In this document: positions 52,975 through 61,711 of the stretch, in pieces | How the letters are laid out: the number at the start of each line of letters is the position of its first letter | Position numbering within the stretch: the stretch's first letter is position 1 | Assembly (NCBI GenBank): GCA_052387815.1 | Contig: JBQTIU010000032.1 | Span: forward strand, 1-64,000 | Reading direction: 5' to 3' | From: JBQTIU01 sp052387815 | Lineage (GTDB): Bacteria > Pseudomonadota > Alphaproteobacteria > CACIAM-22H2 | DNA: 64,000 nucleotides | Position numbers and translations under genes: made by a program | Notes under the pieces: model-generated | Database searches by the model: none | The model's input: the letters and a program-made list of their open reading frames with translations, nothing else | What the model was told of the DNA's origin: nothing

Positions 52975-54228
52975 ATGCTGTTCCTGTCCTCGGTGGCGCC
53001 GGAGTTCGGGCACTTTCGCGCCGCCCAAACGGTGCTCGCCGCCCTCTTGGAGGAAACGGCGAGGTTGGGACACCGCGTAGCGTACGCGACCGTATGCACC
53101 GGCAACCAAACCGGCCCGGAAACGCTGGACCGGCTCGGCGCCGTGGACGTGCAATTCCTTGGCGATTTCACTCCGCAGAGCCAGGCCGACCCTGCCGCTG
53201 GACAGCCGCGCTGGCGACGGTGGGCGGGGTATGTCGCCGAGTTGCTCGCCCCCGCCGACCACCCGGATTACCCGCGCTTCACCGATCCGGCGCGCGCTGC
53301 CGATGCGCTCCGCGCGAGCGGCGCCGGCGTCGCGGTCCTGTTCTGGGACACGGTTTTCGAATACCTGCTTCCCGCGCTCGACGGCTTGCCCGCGATCGGC
53401 TATCTGGGGCGGCCGCGGACCGAGGCGCCGCTGGTCCTGGTCGATGGGGTCCAAGGCGCCCTCAAGCGCGGCTTGATGCGCCGGCGGCTCATCGGGCGAC
53501 GCCGCCGCCACCTGCGCCGGTTGCGCGCGCTGAGCGCAGCCGGCAACATCTGCGCGCTCGACGCGGCCTGGTATCGGGCCAACGGCATCGACTGCGCCTA
53601 TCTGCCCAATGCCTGGCCCGATGCCTTCGGACCCGGCTGGCGCGAGCGGCGGCGCACGGCCGAGGCGGCGCGGCCAGGGGTCGAGATCCTCGGCAATATC
53701 GGCGGGCTCGACGCCACGGGCAATCGTTTCGGGATGGCTTACCTGGGCCGCGAGGTGCTGCCGCACCTCGCGTCCGCGCTCGACGGCATCGACTGGCGGA
53801 TCAACATCTGCGGCCGCCACGAGCTGCCGGCAGAGGTCGCGGGGCTGCTCGATCATCCGCGCATCGCCGTGCGCGGTTTCATCGCCGACATCGACGACGA
53901 GGTCGCCGGCAACCGCGTGTTCCTGCTCTTGAACAACGCCGGCCCGTATACCGGCGGCTATACCCGGGTCGCCTACGCCATGGCGTCGGGCGCCTGCCTT
54001 ATCGCCCATCGCCGGCTCGCCCAATCGATGCCCGAACTCGTCCATGGCGAAAACTGCCTGCTCGGCGAGGCCGGCGCCGAGATCGCCGGCCTGCTGTCGC
54101 GGGCGGTCCGCGAGGATGGATTGCGCCAAGCGATCGGCCAGGCGGCGCGGGCCACCTATGAGCGCGCCTACGCGCCCGCGCGCGTCGCCCAACGGATCGC
54201 CGATCTCGCGGCGCGGGCGGCCGCATGA
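52975..54228 (+). CDS. GT-B glycosyltransferase
   Basis: This 417-residue protein begins MLFLSSVAPEFGHFRAAQTV and has a C-terminal half with GYTRVAYAMASGACLIAHR and LVHGENCLL, typical of the donor site of family 4-like glycosyltransferases. It is clearly GT-B although the EX7E motif is not obvious. A TTG at 52954, overlapping the previous stop, is an alternative start. Its last bases overlap the acetyltransferase ATG. Likely adds one sugar of the repeat unit. Confidence 0.72.
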   Translation: MLFLSSVAPEFGHFRAAQTVLAALLEETARLGHRVAYATVCTGNQTGPETLDRLGAVDVQFLGDFTPQSQADPAAGQPRWRRWAGYVAELLAPADHPDYPRFTDPARAADALRASGAGVAVLFWDTVFEYLLPALDGLPAIGYLGRPRTEAPLVLVDGVQGALKRGLMRRRLIGRRRRHLRRLRALSAAGNICALDAAWYRANGIDCAYLPNAWPDAFGPGWRERRRTAEAARPGVEILGNIGGLDATGNRFGMAYLGREVLPHLASALDGIDWRINICGRHELPAEVAGLLDHPRIAVRGFIADIDDEVAGNRVFLLLNNAGPYTGGYTRVAYAMASGACLIAHRRLAQSMPELVHGENCLLGEAGAEIAGLLSRAVREDGLRQAIGQAARATYERAYAPARVAQRIADLAARAAA

Positions 54229-54872
54229 CGATGCGCCCGCTCCCGGCCGTCGTCGCCAGCGCCGACAAGGATTTCCTCGACCTGGTGCTCGCCGACCAGC
54301 GTTGGCATGTGGTGGGCGTTTTCGATCCCAAGCCGGGGATCGGGCCGGCCTGCGGCGTGCCGATCCTCGGGGCCGACGAGGCGTGGTCGGAATGGAAACG
54401 GAAAATGCCGGAGCTGCGGGTCTTTCTTGTCGTCGACGTACCGGCGCGGCGGCGGCGGCTCATCGATAATTACGGCCTCGACAATCTCGAGACCCTGGTC
54501 GCCCCCGACGCCTACCTCTCCGCCTCCGCCCGCATCGGCAAGGGCTCGATCATCCAGCGCCGCGCGACGATCCTCTCCGACGTTGCCGTGGGCAAGGCGT
54601 GCAAGATCAATGTCGGCGCGAGCATCCATCACGATTGCGCGCTCGGCGATTGCTGCACGCTCGGGCCTGGATGCCGCCTGCTCGGCGCCGTCGCGCTCGA
54701 CGACGAGGTCTATGTCGGCGCCGGCGCGGTCATCCTCCAGCGCGTGCGCATCGGCCGCGGCGCGGTGGTCGGCGCCGGGGCGGTGGTGGTCCGCGACGTG
54801 GCCCCGGGCGCGACGGTGGCCGGCTCGCCGGCCCGCGCGTTGGACAGCGCGGCGCGAAGCGCCAGGCCATGA
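54225..54872 (+). CDS. NeuD/PglD-type sugar O/N-acetyltransferase
   Basis: This 215-residue protein has an N-terminal Rossmann-like domain (about 1-95) and a left-handed beta-helix of hexapeptide repeats (about 96-200, IGKGSIIQRRATI, VGKACKINVGASI, IGRGAVVGAGAVVV). It ends with the typical VAGSPARAL. The HHDCALGDCCTLGPG stretch holds the catalytic His. It acetylates an amino- or deoxy-sugar. Coupled by ATGA overlap to the glycosyltransferase and to the aminotransferase after it. Confidence 0.9.
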   Translation: MTMRPLPAVVASADKDFLDLVLADQRWHVVGVFDPKPGIGPACGVPILGADEAWSEWKRKMPELRVFLVVDVPARRRRLIDNYGLDNLETLVAPDAYLSASARIGKGSIIQRRATILSDVAVGKACKINVGASIHHDCALGDCCTLGPGCRLLGAVALDDEVYVGAGAVILQRVRIGRGAVVGAGAVVVRDVAPGATVAGSPARALDSAARSARP

Positions 54873-55990
54873 ACGCGCCCGAGCGGATTCCCTGGTTCGC
54901 GCCGCAGATGACCGGCGGCGAGCTCGGCCGGCTCAAGGGCGTGATCGAGGCGAATTTCCTCAACGACGGTCCATTGACCGCCGAGTTCGAGGCGCGGATC
55001 GCCCGGCTCACCGGGGTCGAATATTGCGTTGCGACGACCAGCGGGACGACGGCGATCGCGCTGGCGTTGATGGCGCTCGGGCTGGGCCCGGGCGACGAGG
55101 TCATCGTCCCGGACCTGACCTTCATCGCCACCGCCAACGCCGTGCGCCTGGCCGGCGCCGAGGTTCGCCTGGTCGATGTCGAGCCGCGCCGGCTGGCGCT
55201 CGACCCCGACCGCGCGGCGGCGGCGCTCGGCCCCAGGACGCGGGCCATCGTCACCGTCGATGTCAACGGCCGCGGCGCCGATTACCGCTTCTTCGAGCCG
55301 TTCTGCCGCGAGCGCGGCCTGAAGCTGGTCTGCGACGCGGCCGAGGCGCTGGGCTCGTCGTTCGCGGGGCGCAGGCTCGGCGCGTTCGGCGATGCCGGCT
55401 GCTTTTCCTTCTCGGCCAACAAGACCGTGACCACCGGCCAGGGCGGCATGGTCGCGACCAACGATCGTCGCGTCCACGACCGGTTGTGCGAACTGAAGGA
55501 CCAGGGACGCCGCCATCGCGGCACCGGCGGCGATGATATCCATCCGGTGATCGGGTTCAATTTCAAGTTCACCGACCTGCAGGCGGCCGTCGGCCTCGCC
55601 CAGCTCGACCGCCTGGACGAGCGCCTCGCCAAGGCCAGCCTGCGCGACCGCTGGTATCGCCAGGCCCTCGACGGGTGCCCGGGGCTCGAGTTCCCCGACC
55701 TGGCCTCCGAGCCCGGCGAGGTGCGGCAGTGGACGGATGTGCTGGTCGCGGATCGCGAGACGGTACGCCGCGCCCTCAAAGCGGCCGGGATCGGCTTCCG
55801 CGCCTTGTGGTTCCCGCTCCACACCCAGGCGCCCTATGCGGGCGCGGCCGGTCCCTTCCCGGTCGCCGCGGATATTGCCGCGCGCGGCCTGTGGCTGCCC
55901 TCGCACTTCGCGCTCACCGAAGCCCAAGTAGAAGCGACGGCGGCGACCATACGGGCCACCATACGGGCTGACGCGCTTCATGCTTCATGA
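54869..55990 (+). CDS. DegT/DnrJ/EryC1 sugar aminotransferase
   Basis: This 373-residue PLP enzyme converts a keto-sugar nucleotide to an amino-sugar. ATTSGTTAIALALMAL holds the cofactor phosphate and VPDLTFIATANAV the conserved strand. CDAAEALGSSFAG carries the PLP-binding Asp, and FSFSANKTVTTGQGG carries the catalytic Lys. It overlaps the acetyltransferase by four bases and the ABC exporter by eleven. With the NeuD-like enzyme it points to an N-acetylated amino-sugar. Confidence 0.93.
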   Translation: MNAPERIPWFAPQMTGGELGRLKGVIEANFLNDGPLTAEFEARIARLTGVEYCVATTSGTTAIALALMALGLGPGDEVIVPDLTFIATANAVRLAGAEVRLVDVEPRRLALDPDRAAAALGPRTRAIVTVDVNGRGADYRFFEPFCRERGLKLVCDAAEALGSSFAGRRLGAFGDAGCFSFSANKTVTTGQGGMVATNDRRVHDRLCELKDQGRRHRGTGGDDIHPVIGFNFKFTDLQAAVGLAQLDRLDERLAKASLRDRWYRQALDGCPGLEFPDLASEPGEVRQWTDVLVADRETVRRALKAAGIGFRALWFPLHTQAPYAGAAGPFPVAADIAARGLWLPSHFALTEAQVEATAATIRATIRADALHAS

Positions 55991-57782
55991 CTTGGTCGCC
56001 TCGCTGCGTCGGCTGCTCGGGCTCGGGTTCCATGGGACGACGCTCGTCTGGCTGTGCGGGCTTCCGCTCGGCCTTGCGGTCATGGAGGGGATCGGGATGA
56101 CCGGCCTCTTTCCGGTGCTCGTCTTCATCGAGAGCGGCGCCTCGGGACTGCGCGAGCGCGGCGATCCCTTGACCCGCTTCGTGGTCGGCGAATTCGATCG
56201 CCTGGGCTTGGAGGTGACCTTCGCTTCCTTGCTGGTCATCGCGCTCGTGCCGATCCTGCTGCGCCAGGCCCTCCTCTATGCTCGCGCCGTACAGATCGCC
56301 AGATACTCGGAGGGATTCCAGGCCGGCCTGCGGCACCGCATCGCCGCCGCCTTTCTTGCCGCCGACCTTGCGTTCTTCCATCGCCACAATTACGGCGAGC
56401 TTTCGGCGGCCGCCTTTGCCGAGGTCGCCCGCTGCGGCAGTCTCGTGGGCGCGGTCAGCGACTATGTCACGGCGGCGGCGCTGACCCTCATATATCTGGC
56501 GATTGTCTTCTACGTCTCGCTCGAGCTGGCGGCCCTCACCGTCCCGGTCGTCGTCGCGGCGGCGATGGCCTATTGGCGTCAGGTTCGGGTTGCCGCACGC
56601 GTGGGCGACGCCGTTTCCACGGCCTATTTCCGTATGAACGTCCTGCTCAACGAAACGTTCCACGCGATCCGCCTCGTTAAGATGCGTGGCCGCGAGGTCG
56701 CCGCGACCGAGGCCCTCGACCGGGAATTCCGCGGACTCGCCGCCGCGAATGCGCGCTTGGTTGCGATCTCCTCCGGCGTATCGCTGACGGTGCAGCCGAT
56801 CATGCTGGCCGGGCTGTTCGCCATCCTCTACTGGGCGGTCGAGTACCGCGGTCTTGGCCTGTCGGACATCGGCCTGTTCATCCTCATGCTCACGCGCATC
56901 GCGCCCCAGATCAACACGCTCAACACCAGCCGGGTGACCGTCGCCAATACCGCGCCCTCCTTCGCCCGGCTCGAGCGCTTGATGGCCGAGGCGAAATCTG
57001 CAACCGCGATCCGCGGCGGCGCCCGGCCCTTCCCGGGGCTCAACTGCGAGGCTCGTTTCGAGGACGTGACCTTCACCTACGATCGTGCGCACCGGGCCAT
57101 GCCGGCTCTCACCGGCATCACCTTCGCCGTCCGGCGCGGCGAAACGGTGGCCCTCGTCGGGCGCTCGGGCGCCGGCAAGTCGACGACGGTCGACCTCTTG
57201 CCCCGCTTCTTCGAGCCCGATGCCGGGCGCATCTCGATCGACGGTGTGCCGATCGAGGACTTCGTGCTCTCCGACCTGCGCCGCGCCATCGCCTTCGTCA
57301 CGCAGGACACGGTGCTGTTCGACGATACGATCCGGGCCAACATCGGCTACGGCCTGGGCCGCCCCCTCGACGACGCCTTGCTGTGGCGGGCCTTGGAGCA
57401 GGCCCACGCCGCCGATTTCGTGCGCGCCCTTGAGCGCGGCGTCGACACCGCGGTCGGCGAGCGCGGCGTGCGCCTGTCCGGCGGGCAGCGCCAGCGCCTG
57501 GCGCTCGCGCGCGCGCTCGCCCAGGAGCCCAGTATCCTGATCCTCGACGAGCCGACCAGCGCTCTCGACTCCGAATCCGAGGCGGCGATCCAGGTGGCGC
57601 TCGAGGCCCTGCGCGGCAGCCTCACCGTCATCGTCATCGCCCACCGCCTGGCGACGATCCGCTCCGCCGACCGCATCGTGGTCGTCCAGGACGGCCGCAC
57701 GATCGCCGAGGGCACGCACGAAACACTGCTCAAGGGCTGCGAGCCCTACGGCCGCATGTTCGAAATGCAAACGTCGATATAG
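55980..57782 (+). CDS. ABC transporter, fused permease-ATPase (MsbA/PglK type)
   Basis: This 600-residue half-transporter has six N-terminal membrane helices (about 20-320). The nucleotide-binding domain has Walker A GRSGAGKST, Q-loop VTQDTVLFDD, signature LSGGQRQRLALARAL, Walker B SILILDEPTSALD and the H-loop IAHRLATIR. Homodimeric exporters of this class flip lipid-linked oligosaccharides. It sits in the middle of the glycan operon, so it probably exports the lipid-linked product. Fourteen bases separate it from the UDP-galactopyranose mutase gene. Confidence 0.92.
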   Translation: MLHDLVASLRRLLGLGFHGTTLVWLCGLPLGLAVMEGIGMTGLFPVLVFIESGASGLRERGDPLTRFVVGEFDRLGLEVTFASLLVIALVPILLRQALLYARAVQIARYSEGFQAGLRHRIAAAFLAADLAFFHRHNYGELSAAAFAEVARCGSLVGAVSDYVTAAALTLIYLAIVFYVSLELAALTVPVVVAAAMAYWRQVRVAARVGDAVSTAYFRMNVLLNETFHAIRLVKMRGREVAATEALDREFRGLAAANARLVAISSGVSLTVQPIMLAGLFAILYWAVEYRGLGLSDIGLFILMLTRIAPQINTLNTSRVTVANTAPSFARLERLMAEAKSATAIRGGARPFPGLNCEARFEDVTFTYDRAHRAMPALTGITFAVRRGETVALVGRSGAGKSTTVDLLPRFFEPDAGRISIDGVPIEDFVLSDLRRAIAFVTQDTVLFDDTIRANIGYGLGRPLDDALLWRALEQAHAADFVRALERGVDTAVGERGVRLSGGQRQRLALARALAQEPSILILDEPTSALDSESEAAIQVALEALRGSLTVIVIAHRLATIRSADRIVVVQDGRTIAEGTHETLLKGCEPYGRMFEMQTSI

Positions 57783-57796
57783 AGGCGCGCGAAACA

Positions 57797-58981
57797 ATGA
57801 AGACGGCATTGGTCATTGGCGGCGGGTTCTCGGGCTGCGCCGCCGCCCACCAGCTGGCGCTCCAGGGCGGCTGGACGGTCACGGTCGTCGAGGCGGCGCC
57901 GTTCCTCGGCGCCGGCGTCAGGACCATGTACTACGGCGGCCACCCGCACACTTACGGCCCGCGGCACTTCCTCACGCCCAAGCCGCACCTCTTCGAGTTC
58001 CTCAACCGGTACGTACCGTTGCGCCGCTGCGCCGACCACGAGTTCGTGACCTATATCGAGCAGGACCAGACGTTTTACCACTACCCGATCCACCAGGACG
58101 ATGTCGGCCGCATGCCCGAGGCCGACCGGATCCGCCGCGAGCTGTCGGACGTCAACATGGCGGCGATCCGCTCACTCCCGCCCGAGCGCCTTAAGACGAT
58201 GACCAAGGACGAGCTCAGGACCCTCAACGGCGCCGCGCAAGCCAAGAACTTCGAGGAGTTCTGGATCTATTCGATCGGCCGCACCCTTTACGGCAAGTTC
58301 ATCGACGGCTATTCGCGCAAGATGTGGATGATCGACGACAACAAGCTGATGGACGACTTTGCCTGGTCGCCCAAGGGTGTCACGATCAAGGAGGGGCCGC
58401 GCGCCGCCTGGGACATCGCAATCTCCGCCTATCCCATCGCCTTCAACGGCTACGACGATTATTTCCGCATCGCTTCGGCCGAGGCCGAGGTGCATCTCGG
58501 GACCAAGATCGAGACCTACGACATCCCGGCCAAGACCGTGGTCTTGAAGGGCGAGAAGCGGACCTTCGATGTCATCGTCAACACCATCTCGCCGGACCTG
58601 CTCTTCGAGTCCTGCCACGGCGAGCTTCCCTATGTCGGGCGCGACTTCCACCGCATCGTCCTCCCCGTCGAATTCGCCACGCCGCCGCACGTCTACTTCT
58701 GCTACTACGCCGGCCCGGAGCAGTTCACCCGCATCGTCGAGTACAAGAAGTTCACTCTGCACAAGGCGCCGACGACCTTGCTCGGCCTCGAGGTCCCGTC
58801 CAAGCGCAACAAGCTCTATCCGCTGCCGTTCGAGTCCGAGAAGGCCAAGGCGAAGAAGTACTTCGACCTGATGCCGGACGGCGTGTTCTCGATCGGGCGG
58901 GCCGGCAGCTACCTCTACGAGGTGGACATCGACAATACCATCGACCAGGCCATGCAGGTGGCCCAGGCGCTCAAGAGCTGA
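57797..58981 (+). CDS. UDP-galactopyranose mutase-like flavoenzyme
   Basis: This 394-residue FAD protein begins IGGGFSGCAAAHQL, then contains GPRHFLTPKPHLFEFLNRYVPL and the mutase-typical YPIHQDD. FEEFWIYSIGRTLYGKFIDGYSRKMW and NKLMDDFAWSPKGVTIK follow, in the region used for substrate contact. The order matches Glf but several stretches differ from the enteric enzyme, so it may act on UDP-galactopyranose or a related sugar. It implies a furanose unit in the polymer. Confidence 0.82.
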   Translation: MKTALVIGGGFSGCAAAHQLALQGGWTVTVVEAAPFLGAGVRTMYYGGHPHTYGPRHFLTPKPHLFEFLNRYVPLRRCADHEFVTYIEQDQTFYHYPIHQDDVGRMPEADRIRRELSDVNMAAIRSLPPERLKTMTKDELRTLNGAAQAKNFEEFWIYSIGRTLYGKFIDGYSRKMWMIDDNKLMDDFAWSPKGVTIKEGPRAAWDIAISAYPIAFNGYDDYFRIASAEAEVHLGTKIETYDIPAKTVVLKGEKRTFDVIVNTISPDLLFESCHGELPYVGRDFHRIVLPVEFATPPHVYFCYYAGPEQFTRIVEYKKFTLHKAPTTLLGLEVPSKRNKLYPLPFESEKAKAKKYFDLMPDGVFSIGRAGSYLYEVDIDNTIDQAMQVAQALKS

Positions 58982-59000
58982 ACCAGACCCACATTGGGAG

Positions 59001-59780
59001 ATGACCGCCATGAACGAGGCGAGGCGCGAGGTGCCGCCGGTCCGCATCGAGGGCCGGGAAGGCGAGCCCTGGGTGCGCCTGCCCACCGGGCCGGAGCTTA
59101 CGGGCTGGGGGCGCGAGCAGGAGATCGCCGACAACCAGATCAGTCGCCAGACCGAGAAATACCTGTTCTTCCGGCGCGTCTTCGACTTCCTGTCCGACAA
59201 CCGGATTGCCGGCGACTACCACGAGTACGGCTGCCACCGTTGCCGGACCTTCCGCATGGCCTTGACCGAGGCGCGCCGCCACGACCTCCGGGCGATGAAG
59301 TTCTTCGCCTTCGACAGCTTCGAAGGGCTGCCGCAGCCGACCTCGAACCCCGGGGTCGAGCTCTGGCAGCGCGGGGCGCTCGCCACGTCCGTCGACGAGT
59401 TCATGGACATGGTGCGTACCCACGGCATCTGGCCGGAGCGCGTCCGTCCCGTCAAGGGCTTCTACGCCCACAGCCTGACGCCGTCCCTCCAGCGCCGCTT
59501 CCTCGACCAGGAGAGCAAGATCGCGCTCGCCGCCATCGACTGCGATCTCTACGAGTCGGCCGGGCCGGTGTTCAAGTTCATCGAGCCGCTCCTGCAGGAG
59601 GGCTCGGTCATCTACATCGACGACCTGTTCGCCGGCTACAAGGGCTCGCCGGCCAAGGGCGTGGCCCGGGCGTTCCGCGAGTTCCGGCGCCAGAGCCGCT
59701 TCCGCTTCGCGCCCCATCTGTCCGTCGGCTGGTGGGGCCAGTCGTTCATCGCCTATATCGAAGACGATCCCGACGCCTGA
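59001..59780 (+). CDS. TylF/macrocin O-methyltransferase-like protein
   Basis: This 259-residue SAM methyltransferase has a YHEYGCHRCRTFRMAL entry, FFAFDSFEGLPQP, LAAIDCDLYES with the metal-binding Asp residues, and VIYIDDLF. These are the features of the TylF family, which O-methylates sugars with Mg2+. The cysteine-rich YGCHRC replaces the usual acidic/glycine SAM motif I. It would methylate a hydroxyl of the new sugar or heptose. Another copy with an upstream ATG at 59010 is possible. Confidence 0.82.
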   Translation: MTAMNEARREVPPVRIEGREGEPWVRLPTGPELTGWGREQEIADNQISRQTEKYLFFRRVFDFLSDNRIAGDYHEYGCHRCRTFRMALTEARRHDLRAMKFFAFDSFEGLPQPTSNPGVELWQRGALATSVDEFMDMVRTHGIWPERVRPVKGFYAHSLTPSLQRRFLDQESKIALAAIDCDLYESAGPVFKFIEPLLQEGSVIYIDDLFAGYKGSPAKGVARAFREFRRQSRFRFAPHLSVGWWGQSFIAYIEDDPDA

Positions 59781-59787
59781 CGGCCCC

Positions 59788-60390
59788 ATGAACCACGCCA
59801 GGACCTATCTCGAGCACGCGGCGCGCATCTGCCGCGAGCTCGACGTCGAGGCGATCGAGCGCCTCGCCGGCGAGCTCCTTGCCTTGCGCGAGCGCGGCGG
59901 CCGGCTGTTCGTCATCGGGGTGGGCGGCGGCGCCGCCAACTGCGGCCACGCGGTCAACGACTTCCGCAAGCTGTGCGGCATCGAGGCCTATGCGCCGACC
60001 GACAACGTCGCCGAGCTCACCGCGCGCACCAACGACGAGGGCTGGGAGACGGTGTTCGCCGCCTGGCTCAGGACCAGCCGGGCCGGGCCCAAGGACGGGC
60101 TGTTCGTGTTCTCGGTCGGCGGCGGCGACACGCGCAACAACGTTTCGATCAACATCGTCCGCGCCCTCGACGAGGCCAAGGCCCGCGGCCTCAAGGTCTT
60201 CGGCGTGGTCGGGCGTGACGGCGGTCATACCCGGGCGGTCGGCGACGAGGTTATCGTCGTGCCCACGGTCGACCCCAAGGCGGTGACGCCGCACACCGAG
60301 GCGTTCCAGGCCGTCGTCTGGCACTGCCTCGTCTCCCACCCCAAGCTGATGATCCAGGAAAGCAAATGGGAAGGCCTCACAGCCACGTGA
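59788..60390 (+). CDS. SIS-domain sugar isomerase, GmhA-related
   Basis: This 200-residue protein has an SIS fold: GVGGGAANCGHAVND (about 44-58) in place of the GmhA GNGGSAxDAxHFAEE loop, and VVGRDGG and VIVVPTVDP later. GmhA uses His61, Glu65 and His180; here the loop His is kept (about 54), the Glu is Asp, and a Phe seems to stand where the last His is expected (by-eye alignment). So it may act on a different phosphosugar. It overlaps the HAD phosphatase. Confidence 0.78.
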   Translation: MNHARTYLEHAARICRELDVEAIERLAGELLALRERGGRLFVIGVGGGAANCGHAVNDFRKLCGIEAYAPTDNVAELTARTNDEGWETVFAAWLRTSRAGPKDGLFVFSVGGGDTRNNVSINIVRALDEAKARGLKVFGVVGRDGGHTRAVGDEVIVVPTVDPKAVTPHTEAFQAVVWHCLVSHPKLMIQESKWEGLTAT

Positions 60391-60965
60391 CCCTCGGGGC
60401 GGCGGCCTTTCTCGACCGCGACGGCGTCGTCAACCGCGCCCACGTGCGGAACGGTAGGCCCTACTCGCCGGTCTCGCCGGCCGAGCTCGAGATCCTGCCG
60501 GACGTGCCCGAGACGATCCGGGCGCTCAGCGCGGCGGGCTTGCGCGTCATCGTCGCCACCAACCAGCCCGACGTCGCCACTGGCAAGCAGCGCCGGCAAG
60601 TCGTCGAGGCCATGCACCGCCGCCTCCTGCGCGAGCTTGCGATCGACGACATCCGCGTCTGCTACCACGTCGATGCCGATTGCTGCGACTGCCGCAAGCC
60701 CAAGCCGGGCATGCTGTTCGCGGCGGCGCGCGAGTGGCGGGTCGACCTCGGCCGCAGCTTCATGGTCGGCGACCGGTGGCGCGACATCGCGGCCGGGCGC
60801 GCGGCCGGCTGCACGACCTTCCTCGTCGACCGCGGTTACGACGAGGAGCGGCCCGCCGAGGCCCCCGACTACACGGTCGCCTCGCTGGCCGAGGCCGGCC
60901 GCATCATCTTGGCACTCCTCGCCCGGCGAGGGGAGGAAGGGAAGGCCCCATGCCCGATCTCATGA
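60366..60965 (+). CDS. HAD-IIIA phosphatase, GmhB-like
   Basis: This 199-residue protein has HAD motif I FLDRDGVVN, motif II VIVATNQPD, the zinc cysteines CYHVDADCCDCRKPKPGM and motif III/IV GDRWRDIAAGRAAG. It matches the heptose-bisphosphatase family. The ATG at 60366 follows AGGAAAG; a GTG at 60387 overlapping the previous stop is an alternative. It would dephosphorylate C7 of a heptose bisphosphate or a similar sugar. It stands between the SIS isomerase and the transaldolase. Confidence 0.88.
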   Translation: MGRPHSHVTLGAAAFLDRDGVVNRAHVRNGRPYSPVSPAELEILPDVPETIRALSAAGLRVIVATNQPDVATGKQRRQVVEAMHRRLLRELAIDDIRVCYHVDADCCDCRKPKPGMLFAAAREWRVDLGRSFMVGDRWRDIAAGRAAGCTTFLVDRGYDEERPAEAPDYTVASLAEAGRIILALLARRGEEGKAPCPIS

Positions 60966-61711
60966 GCCTCAAGGTCAAGATCTTCGCCGACGGCGCCGAT
61001 CTCGACGGCATCCGCAAGCTCTACGCCAACCCCCTGATCAAGGGTTTCACCACCAACCCGACGCTGATGCGCAAGTCGGGGGTGCAGGACTACGCCGCCT
61101 TCGCCCACCAAGTCCTGCGGGCGGTCCCCGACCGGCCGGTGTCGTTCGAGGTGTTCGCCGACCAGTTCGACGACATGGAGCGCCAAGCGCTCGAGATCGC
61201 CACCTGGGGCGCCAACGTCAACGTTAAGATCCCGGTCACCGACACCAAGGGCGTCTTCGCCGGGCCGCTGATCCGTCGCCTGTCCGAGGCCGGCATCGCC
61301 GTCAACGTCACCGCCCTCATGACCGAGCGCCAGGTCGAGGCCGTCGCCGCTTGCCTCGCGCCGGCGACGCCCGCCATCGTCTCGGTGTTCGCCGGGCGCG
61401 TCGCCGACACCGGCCGCGACCCGGTGCCGCTGATGGCCGAGGCGGTGCGCATCCTCGCCTCGCGGCCCAAGGCCGAGCTCATCTGGGCGAGCCCGCGCGA
61501 GCTCCTGAACATCTTCCAGGCCGACGCCATCGGCTGCCACATCATCACCGCGACGCACGACGTGCTCGGCAAGCTCGGCCTCGTCGGCAAGGACCTCGAC
61601 GCCTATTCGCTCGAGACCGTCCAGATGTTCCACCGCGACGCCGTCGCCGCGGGGTATGCGATCGCGAGCGCGCCGGCCACGCCGGTCAAGATTCGGCGCC
61701 GGAGAGGATGA
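60950..61711 (+). CDS. Transaldolase family protein
   Basis: This 253-residue protein has KIFADGADLDGIRKL, IKGFTTNPTLMRKSG and the Schiff-base lysine in VNVKIPVTDTKGVF. The ending LSVFAGRVADTGRD-like VSVFAGR and IITATHDVL is as in FSA/Tal enzymes. It is longer than the 215-residue F6P aldolase class. In this operon it may make sedoheptulose phosphate or a branched sugar rather than serve the pentose pathway. It has AGGAAGG upstream and overlaps the epimerase start. Confidence 0.87.
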   Translation: MPDLMSLKVKIFADGADLDGIRKLYANPLIKGFTTNPTLMRKSGVQDYAAFAHQVLRAVPDRPVSFEVFADQFDDMERQALEIATWGANVNVKIPVTDTKGVFAGPLIRRLSEAGIAVNVTALMTERQVEAVAACLAPATPAIVSVFAGRVADTGRDPVPLMAEAVRILASRPKAELIWASPRELLNIFQADAIGCHIITATHDVLGKLGLVGKDLDAYSLETVQMFHRDAVAAGYAIASAPATPVKIRRRRG

